From NZQO01 sp002693605 (GTDB lineage: Bacteria > Bacteroidota > Bacteroidia > Flavobacteriales > Flavobacteriaceae): a DNA stretch of 10,658 nt. A program made the position numbers and the translations under genes. Of the stretch, positions 6,286 to 10,658 are shown in pieces (position 1 is the first letter of the stretch; each line of letters begins with the position of its first letter). The notes beneath the pieces were generated by a model. That model ran no database searches and was not told where the DNA came from. It saw only the letters and a list, made by a program, of their open reading frames with translations. The stretch is from contig CAXAVH010000092.1 of the NCBI GenBank assembly GCA_963972105.1, positions 1 to 10,658 of the forward strand. The letters are read 5' to 3'.

Positions 6286-7609
6286 AAATAGCTCCCGTGC
6301 GGGGCACTCGAAACAACAAAATCAACCCTACCACAAAGAATACGATAAAGAACAATATGGCGTAGCGAATACTGCCGGTAGCCTGGGCAACATACCCGTA
6401 GCTGAACATTCCGATTACAATTCCTATTTTTTCGGAAACATCATAAAAACTAAAGTACGAAGCGGTATCAACGGCATTTTCCGGAATGAGCTTAGAATAG
6501 GTTGAACGCGATAGCGACTGTATGCCCCCCATTATAAGACCTACAAATGCAGCCGTAACGTAAAATTGTTGGGGCGAAGTTATGGTGTATGCATACGCAC
6601 AAATCGCAATCCAGATACAATTAAGTACAATTAGTACGGCAATGTTTCCAAATTTGGCAGACGCCCGCGAGGTAAGATACGCGCCCAATACCGCCACTAA
6701 CTGTATTAGCAGAATACTTACTATTAGTCCCGTTGTGGCATCTGTAGTGCCCCAATCCAACTCTTCAATCCCAAAGTAAGTTGCCACCAGCATAATGGTC
6801 TGTACAGCCATACTGTATACGAAGAATGCAGCCAAATAGCGCTTCAGAGCAATATTGTGCTTCAAGCTTCTCCAAATGCCCCGCAATTCGCGGAACCCGT
6901 TGAACAGCACTCGGCTCGTAAATTTTTGGTTTTTATTTCCCTTCGGAAGATAATAATAAGTGTACTGACTGAAACCAATCCACCACACGCCGGTAAGCAC
7001 GAAGGAGAGCCGAGTAGGAAGGCCTTCGTCATCAAATCCGAAGGTATCGTGCATCAAGATCATAGCGAGACAGAGCACTAGAAGAATGACACTACCCACG
7101 TAGCCAAGCGAGTAGCCCTTCGCGCTCACCTTGTCTTGCTGATCTGGATATGCTATATCCGGTAAATAGGAGTTATAGAACACCAGACTCGCCCAAAAGC
7201 CGATAAGGGCCAAGAAATAGCACAGTAGGCCAAACCAGAGGTATTCTATGGAAAACCAAAAAAGCCCTATGCAGGAGAGCGCGCCCAGATAGCAGAAGAA
7301 TTTAAGGAATATCTTCTTATTTCCCACGTAATCGGCAATTCCGCTAAGCAGCGGACTTATTATTGAAACTACAAGGAACGCTGCCGCCGTTACGTAGCTT
7401 ATTAGCGTATCGTTGTTGAAATCGATACCCAAAAAGACAACCGTATCATCTAGAATTTTACCGTTTTCATCCTTTATCAAGGTTAGGGCGCCATAGAAAA
7501 TGGGAAAGACTGCCGAGGCTATAACCAAGCTGTAAACTGAATTGGCCCAATCGTAGAAAGCCCAGGCGTGTAGTAATTTTCTATTTCCCTTCGGAAGTTG
7601 TTTCCTCAT
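6269..7609 (-). CDS. MFS transporter of the UMF1/Atg22-like family
   Basis: The product has 446 residues from the ATG at 7609. A TTG three codons upstream is possible but lies in the T-tract of the preceding terminator, so it was rejected. The protein is very hydrophobic, with about twelve membrane segments. Landmarks are AWAFYDWANSVYSLVI in the first segment (about 14-29), NSYLPDIAYPDQQDKVSAKG followed by YSLGYVGS (146-173), and QSLSRSTYSKLIPENAVDTA followed by SFYDVSEK (364-395). These are hallmarks of the bacterial relatives of fungal vacuolar effluxer Atg22 within the major facilitator superfamily. The fungal homologue exports amino acids from the vacuole. The substrate of the bacterial proteins is not established, so none is claimed here. 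The gene follows the M48 peptidase gene on the same strand, but a terminator stands between them. Its stop codon (6269-6271) is inside the terminator of the convergent operon. Confidence 0.85.
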   Translation of the reverse strand: MRKQLPKGNRKLLHAWAFYDWANSVYSLVIASAVFPIFYGALTLIKDENGKILDDTVVFLGIDFNNDTLISYVTAAAFLVVSIISPLLSGIADYVGNKKIFLKFFCYLGALSCIGLFWFSIEYLWFGLLCYFLALIGFWASLVFYNSYLPDIAYPDQQDKVSAKGYSLGYVGSVILLVLCLAMILMHDTFGFDDEGLPTRLSFVLTGVWWIGFSQYTYYYLPKGNKNQKFTSRVLFNGFRELRGIWRSLKHNIALKRYLAAFFVYSMAVQTIMLVATYFGIEELDWGTTDATTGLIVSILLIQLVAVLGAYLTSRASAKFGNIAVLIVLNCIWIAICAYAYTITSPQQFYVTAAFVGLIMGGIQSLSRSTYSKLIPENAVDTASYFSFYDVSEKIGIVIGMFSYGYVAQATGSIRYAILFFIVFFVVGLILLFRVPRTGAISKESA

Positions 7610-7616
7610 ATGTCTC

Positions 7617-7645
7617 AAAAAAAAAGCTGCCCGTAAAAGCAGCTT
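7617..7645 (-). terminator. Rho-independent terminator after the M48 peptidase gene
   Basis: On the minus strand AAGCTGC (7645-7639) pairs with GCAGCTT (7630-7624) across an 8-nt loop, and the last two stem bases run into a tract of nine T (7625-7617). It lies 30 bp after the M48 stop codon and ends only 8 bp before the ATG of the MFS gene, so it separates the two genes. Confidence 0.85.
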
Positions 7646-7675
7646 CTAAAGTAATCAATTAATATTTCTTAATCC

Positions 7676-8494
7676 CTACCCCTGAAAATTGGTAACGCCA
7701 TATTTTCTCGCTTCCATCTTTGCCTCATCGGCCCAAGCGCGAATGTTCCTAATACGCGTATCGCTAGAAGGGTGGGTGCTCAAGAACTCTGGAGGTGCGC
7801 CACCGCCCGTCTGTTTCATTCGTTCCCATAGGCTTGCCGCCGCCAATGGATCGTATCCTGCAATGGCCATTAGTGTTAGGCCAATTCTATCTGCCTCGGT
7901 TTCGTTACTCCTGTTAAATGGTAGCATAACCCCTACTTGCGATGTGATACCGTAGGCCTGGTTAAAAATTTGCTGATTTTTAGGATCACTTCCTAGGGCC
8001 ACGTTGCCCGCTACCGCACCTAGTTGCTGTAACTGGGCGGCGCTCATTCGTTGCTGACCATGATTGGCCAGTGCATGCGCTACTTCATGACCCATTATGG
8101 CGGCTACTCCCGCTTCATTCTTCGCAATAGGCATGATGCCTGTGTAAAAGGCTATTTTTCCGCCTGGCATAGCCCAAGCGTTTTTCGTCTCGTCTTGAAT
8201 GAGATTATATTCCCACCGATAGTCGTTGAGGTAACCCGTGTAGCCGTTCGCATTTAGGTACCGGGCCGCTGCTGCAGAGATTTTTTGTCCAACGTTTTTT
8301 ACCATCTGTGCTTCCTGTGTTCCAGAAACTACCTTACTTTCAGAAAGAAACTGATTGTACTGCTGGTAGGCCATGGGCAGTATTTGCGAGTTGGGAACGA
8401 GGGCGAGCGTTTTCTTTCCGGTAAATGGATTTGTATTACAGGCTATTAAGAGTGCCGCAACGCAGAGCAGCGATAAAGTTTTCTTAAATTTCAT
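7676..8494 (-). CDS. M48 family metallopeptidase lipoprotein
   Basis: The product has 272 residues from the ATG at 8494. An in-frame TTG at 8611 would add 39 polar residues ahead of a perfect signal peptide and was rejected. The N-terminus is a lipoprotein signal (MKFKKTLSLLCVAALLIAC) with lipid-anchor Cys19. The zinc site is HEVAH at 136-140, with the third ligand Glu198 in NETEADRIG. Family landmarks WAMPGGKIAFYTGIM (107-121) and LSTHPSSDTRI (238-248) match the YcaL/LoiP/BepA-type M48 lipoproteins, which take part in outer-membrane protein quality control in proteobacteria. Lacking the +2 Asp retention signal and being in Bacteroidota, its final membrane is uncertain. It is transcribed alone and ends in its own terminator. 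Confidence 0.92.
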   Translation of the reverse strand: MKFKKTLSLLCVAALLIACNTNPFTGKKTLALVPNSQILPMAYQQYNQFLSESKVVSGTQEAQMVKNVGQKISAAAARYLNANGYTGYLNDYRWEYNLIQDETKNAWAMPGGKIAFYTGIMPIAKNEAGVAAIMGHEVAHALANHGQQRMSAAQLQQLGAVAGNVALGSDPKNQQIFNQAYGITSQVGVMLPFNRSNETEADRIGLTLMAIAGYDPLAAASLWERMKQTGGGAPPEFLSTHPSSDTRIRNIRAWADEAKMEARKYGVTNFQG

Positions 8495-8562
8495 AGTGTT
8501 GGTCTTTGGTTTTTTAAATTTAGATATATTAAAATAGTTTTTTATTAAAATTTCTTTAAAAA

Positions 8563-8591
8563 CTGGAACGGCTTTTGAGCAGGTAGTTTTA
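8563..8591 (+). promoter_or_regulatory. Weak candidate promoter for the lipoprotein-msrB operon
   Basis: TAGTTTTA (8584-8591) is one mismatch from TAnnTTTG, and CTG (8563-8565), one mismatch from the TTG -33 element, lies 18 bp upstream. The leader would be about 16 nt. The surrounding 8495-8613 stretch is very AT-rich and must also hold the divergent M48 promoter, which I could not place. Confidence 0.25.
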
Positions 8592-8613
8592 CGAACCCTA
8601 AAACATTTCAATT

Positions 8614-9150
8614 ATGAGACAGATAACATTAGTATTGGCAATGATTTCAGCCTTGTTCTTCACCGCTTGTGAAGGCGATCAAGGCCCTCCGGGCGAACCC
8701 GGGATCAATATCCTAGGACAAGTCTTTGAATATACCGTCGATTTCCAGTACGACCCCCAGAACAATACCTATACTACCGATTTCTTGACATTTCCTAGCA
8801 ATGTAGAAGTTTTTGAAAGCGACGTGGTTCTCGTTTATAGATTGGAAGGCCAGGATGATATTGGCGGCGGTCAGGTGGCGGATGTTTGGAGCCAATTGCC
8901 CCAAAATATCTTTTACCAGGATGGTACCGGCGATATTTTCCAATACATTTTCACAAATACTTTCGTGGATATACAGTTTATTATAGAAGGGAATTTTGAC
9001 CTTACGACGTTAGATACTGAATTTTATAACGACCAAACCTTCAGGGTAGCGATTGTTCCGGCCGAGTTTGCAGATGCGAACCTCACAATGCAGGAAATTC
9101 TTGAGAGTAGCCAAATGGAAATCGTCAATTTTGAAAAACCCACAAATTAA
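8614..9150 (+). CDS. Small lipoprotein with a short collagen-like Gly-X-Y stretch
   Basis: The 178-residue product has a lipoprotein signal (MRQITLVLAMISALFFTAC, anchor Cys19), directly followed by four collagen-type triplets, GDQ-GPP-GEP-GIN, at 21-32. The remainder (33-178) is acidic, rich in aromatic residues and predicted by eye to be beta-rich, with no catalytic motif. Short collagen-like segments just after the lipid anchor are seen in several Bacteroidota hypothetical lipoproteins; four triplets are too few for a stable triple helix, so a spacer role is more likely. It is the first gene of an operon with two msrB genes, only 6 bp from the next start, which hints at an envelope partner of oxidized-protein repair. 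I do not recognise a named family for the main domain. Confidence 0.8.
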   Translation: MRQITLVLAMISALFFTACEGDQGPPGEPGINILGQVFEYTVDFQYDPQNNTYTTDFLTFPSNVEVFESDVVLVYRLEGQDDIGGGQVADVWSQLPQNIFYQDGTGDIFQYIFTNTFVDIQFIIEGNFDLTTLDTEFYNDQTFRVAIVPAEFADANLTMQEILESSQMEIVNFEKPTN

Positions 9151-9156
9151 AATTAT

Positions 9157-9663
9157 ATGAAACAAATTAGTTTTCTTTTAATATCGCTCCTTCTAATAGG
9201 CTGTAATTCTAAGGCACAGGATCAAAAAAAGGAGCCGGCAAAATTTCCGGTAAGCAAAACTGAGTCTGAATGGAAGGCCCAGCTTACCGAGCAGGAATTT
9301 TACGTACTTCGCAACGAAGGCACGGAACCGGCTTTTTCTAGTCCGTTGAACAAAACTTACAAGCCCGGCACCTATGTCTGCGCAGGATGCCAAACGCCTG
9401 TCTTCGAGAGCGAGCATAAATTCGATAGCGGAACAGGATGGCCAAGTTTCGATCGTGAGATAGAGGGCAATGTAGCTTTTTCGACAGACAATAAATTGGG
9501 CTACACCCGCACCGAAGAGCATTGTGCCACCTGCGGAGGCCACCTGGGGCACGTGTTCAACGATGGGCCAGATGAAACCACGGGGTTACGGCACTGTATC
9601 AACGGTGCGGCCCTGGATTTTATTCCGAAGGGAGCTGCTTTACCACAACCCGTAAAGAATTAA
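9157..9663 (+). CDS. msrB: Peptide-methionine (R)-S-oxide reductase, lipoprotein form
   Basis: The 168-residue MsrB carries a lipoprotein signal with anchor Cys16 (LLLIGC), so it should reduce methionine-R-sulfoxide in envelope proteins. The zinc ligands are two CxxC pairs, Cys75/78 (CAGC) and Cys123/126 (CATC). The catalytic Cys147 is in RHCINGAALDF, where most family members have RYC.NS. The core GHVFNDGPDETTG and GWPSFD segments are intact. The position of the usual recycling Cys (E. coli Cys63, in SGCGWPSF) is Thr93 here (SGTGWPSF), and no other free Cys exists apart from the lipidated one. Turnover should therefore need direct reduction of the sulfenic acid by an outside thiol partner. 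It lies 6 bp after the collagen-like lipoprotein gene and 4 bp before the second msrB. Confidence 0.95.
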   Translation: MKQISFLLISLLLIGCNSKAQDQKKEPAKFPVSKTESEWKAQLTEQEFYVLRNEGTEPAFSSPLNKTYKPGTYVCAGCQTPVFESEHKFDSGTGWPSFDREIEGNVAFSTDNKLGYTRTEEHCATCGGHLGHVFNDGPDETTGLRHCINGAALDFIPKGAALPQPVKN

Positions 9664-9667
9664 ACCC

Positions 9668-10066
9668 ATGATCAGTAAATATCCAGTTCAGAAAACAGAG
9701 GCCGAATGGCGCGAGGAGCTTGGCGAAGAACGCTATCGAATTTTGCGCGAAAAGGGTACGGAGCGGCCGCATTCGGGCACGTACAACCTACATTTTGAGA
9801 GCGGCACATATGCCTGCGGCGCCTGTGGCGAAGCGTTGTTCGAGAGCAACAGCAAGTTTGAGAGCGGTTGCGGTTGGCCTTCATTCGATGAAGCTAAGGA
9901 GGGCGCCATTGAATATGTGAGGGACACTACCTTTGGGATGATTCGCACCGAAATACTCTGTGCCAATTGCGGTAGCCATTTGGGCCACGTGTTTAACGAT
10001 GGTCCTACCCAAACGGGACAACGGTATTGTGTCAATTCGCTATCTGTCGATTTTGAGGAAGAATAA
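9668..10066 (+). CDS. msrB: Peptide-methionine (R)-S-oxide reductase, cytoplasmic form
   Basis: The 132-residue product has no signal peptide and has the standard single-domain MsrB length. The zinc ligands are Cys50/53 (CGAC) and Cys98/101 (CANC). The recycling Cys68 is present in SGCGWPSF and the catalytic Cys121 in RYCVNSLSVDF, so the usual Cys-Cys disulfide mechanism with thioredoxin is expected. It is clearly related to the upstream lipoprotein MsrB (shared KTE.EW, GTE, GTY.C..C and HLGHVFNDGP segments) but too different for a recent duplication. It is the last gene of the operon, followed by a terminator 27 bp later. Confidence 0.96.
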   Translation: MISKYPVQKTEAEWREELGEERYRILREKGTERPHSGTYNLHFESGTYACGACGEALFESNSKFESGCGWPSFDEAKEGAIEYVRDTTFGMIRTEILCANCGSHLGHVFNDGPTQTGQRYCVNSLSVDFEEE

Positions 10067-10093
10067 CGGTTAACGCAAATTATTATAAAACCT

Positions 10094-10128
10094 ATCCAAC
10101 CCTTATCCCGGGTTGGATTTTCTTTTTT
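10094..10128 (+). terminator. Rho-independent terminator of the msrB operon
   Basis: ATCCAACCC (10094-10102) pairs perfectly with GGGTTGGAT (10110-10118) across the 7-nt loop TTATCCC, followed by TTTTCTTTTTT-type T-rich sequence to 10128. It lies 27 bp after the second msrB stop codon. An A-rich stretch precedes it (10086-10090), but the opposite strand has no gene here. Confidence 0.9.
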
Positions 10129-10149
10129 AGGGGATTTGCCGCCTAACTA

Positions 10150-10181
10150 TTGGTGCTTATGCCATACATTTCGTAAATTCG
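10150..10181 (+). promoter_or_regulatory. Weak candidate promoter for lpdA
   Basis: TTG at 10150-10152 and TAAATTCG at 10174-10181 (one mismatch from TAnnTTTG) are 21 bp apart, just after the upstream terminator and about 31 bp before the lpdA ATG. Since the terminator isolates lpdA from the msrB operon, a promoter must exist in 10129-10212; this is the best candidate by eye. Confidence 0.3.
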
Positions 10182-10212
10182 TTGCGAGAAAATAACGACT
10201 TAAATTGATATA

Positions 10213-10658
10213 ATGAGTAAATACGATGTTATTGTATTAGGAAGCGGTCCCGGAGGTTACGTTACCGCAATTCGCGCTTCGCAGCTAGGATTAAAGACGG
10301 CTGTGGTTGAAAAGGAGAACCTGGGCGGTGTCTGCCTAAACTGGGGGTGTATACCTACCAAGGCGCTATTGAAGAGCGCACAGGTATTTGAATACCTTAA
10401 CCATGCCGAAGATTATGGCCTGACCGTAAAGGGCGCCGATAAAGATTTTGGCAAGGTTATTCAGCGCAGCCGCAATGTGGCAGACGGGATGAGCAAGGGA
10501 GTCCAATTTCTCATGAAGAAAAATAAAATCGATGTGATTGAAGGCTTCGGAAAGGTTAAGCCTGGCAAGAAAGTGGACGTAGACGGAAAGGAATATTCCG
10601 CAGACCATATCATTATTGCAACGGGTGCTCGATCTCGCGAATTACCAAACCTGAAACA
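10213..10658 (+). CDS. lpdA: Dihydrolipoyl dehydrogenase (E3), 5' part (runs off right edge)
   Basis: The first 148 codons of a flavoprotein disulfide reductase are present. It oxidises dihydrolipoamide in the pyruvate and 2-oxoglutarate dehydrogenase complexes and the glycine cleavage system. The N-terminal FAD-binding Rossmann motif is GSGPGGYVTA (10-19), and an acidic Glu33 follows the second strand. The redox-active disulfide motif GGVCLNWGCIPTKALL has Cys41 and Cys46 with the four-residue spacing and flanking residues of lipoamide dehydrogenase. The ATG.R segment (IIIATGARSRELP) closes the visible part. About two thirds of the protein, including the NAD-binding and dimerisation domains, lies beyond the edge. 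The Cys motif with a following Pro-Thr-Lys favours dihydrolipoyl dehydrogenase over glutathione or mercuric reductase. Confidence 0.93.
   Translation, partial: MSKYDVIVLGSGPGGYVTAIRASQLGLKTAVVEKENLGGVCLNWGCIPTKALLKSAQVFEYLNHAEDYGLTVKGADKDFGKVIQRSRNVADGMSKGVQFLMKKNKIDVIEGFGKVKPGKKVDVDGKEYSADHIIIATGARSRELPNLK

Noticed and set aside
7610..7618. TTG start giving three extra residues for the MFS transporter
   Set aside because: The TTG is formed by the end of the T-tract of the preceding terminator; ATG 7609 is adequate.
8520..8560. Direct repeats of ATTAAAAT in the M48/lipoprotein intergenic region
   Set aside because: The stretch is almost pure A/T, so short repeats are expected by chance.
8495..8611. 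TTG start giving a 39-residue N-terminal extension of the M48 peptidase
   Set aside because: The extension is non-hydrophobic and would bury the lipoprotein signal peptide; it also covers the promoter region of the divergent gene.
9157..10066. Recent tandem duplication of msrB
   Set aside because: The two proteins share family motifs but differ in most other positions, signal peptide and recycling Cys; an old paralogue pair is more likely.

Overview
The window looks like chromosomal DNA from a member of the Bacteroidota, most likely a marine-type Flavobacteriaceae. The reasons are a PorQ-like type IX secretion protein, a Flavobacterium-style Lon protease of 816 residues, an ECF sigma/anti-sigma pair of the Bacteroidota kind, head-GIN-type repeat proteins, AT-rich leaders without clear Shine-Dalgarno sequences, and -7 elements resembling TAnnTTTG. 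No mobile element, CRISPR array, tRNA or rRNA is visible, and gene packing and base composition look even throughout.

Layout. (1) 1-3087, minus strand: lon, followed downstream by the 5' part of porQ, which runs off the left edge. (2) 3088-3307: a 220-bp divergent intergenic region with two separate inverted repeats, one overlapping the probable lon promoter. (3) 3308-6208, plus strand: a tight four-gene operon of ECF sigma factor, single-pass anti-sigma factor, a secreted protein with a repeating DYG/DYT motif, and a secreted head-GIN protein with a repeating GSG motif. A rho-independent terminator closes it at 6245-6285. (4) 6269-8494, minus strand: an M48 metallopeptidase lipoprotein, its own terminator, then a UMF1/Atg22-like MFS transporter whose stop codon lies inside the terminator of the convergent sigma operon. 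(5) 8614-10066, plus strand: an operon of a small lipoprotein with a short collagen-like stretch, a lipoprotein MsrB and a cytoplasmic-type MsrB, closed by a strong terminator at 10094-10128. (6) 10213 to the right edge: the 5' third of a dihydrolipoyl dehydrogenase gene.

A theme of protein quality and the cell envelope runs through the window: cytosolic proteolysis (Lon), an envelope-associated metallopeptidase lipoprotein (M48), methionine sulfoxide repair in two compartments (the MsrB pair), and an ECF/anti-sigma switch co-transcribed with two beta-repeat envelope proteins. The most distinctive element is that sigma/anti-sigma/repeat-protein operon and its palindrome-bearing divergent promoter region shared with lon. 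Most individual genes belong to known families. The arrangement, the repeat architecture and the regulatory palindromes are the parts worth testing.
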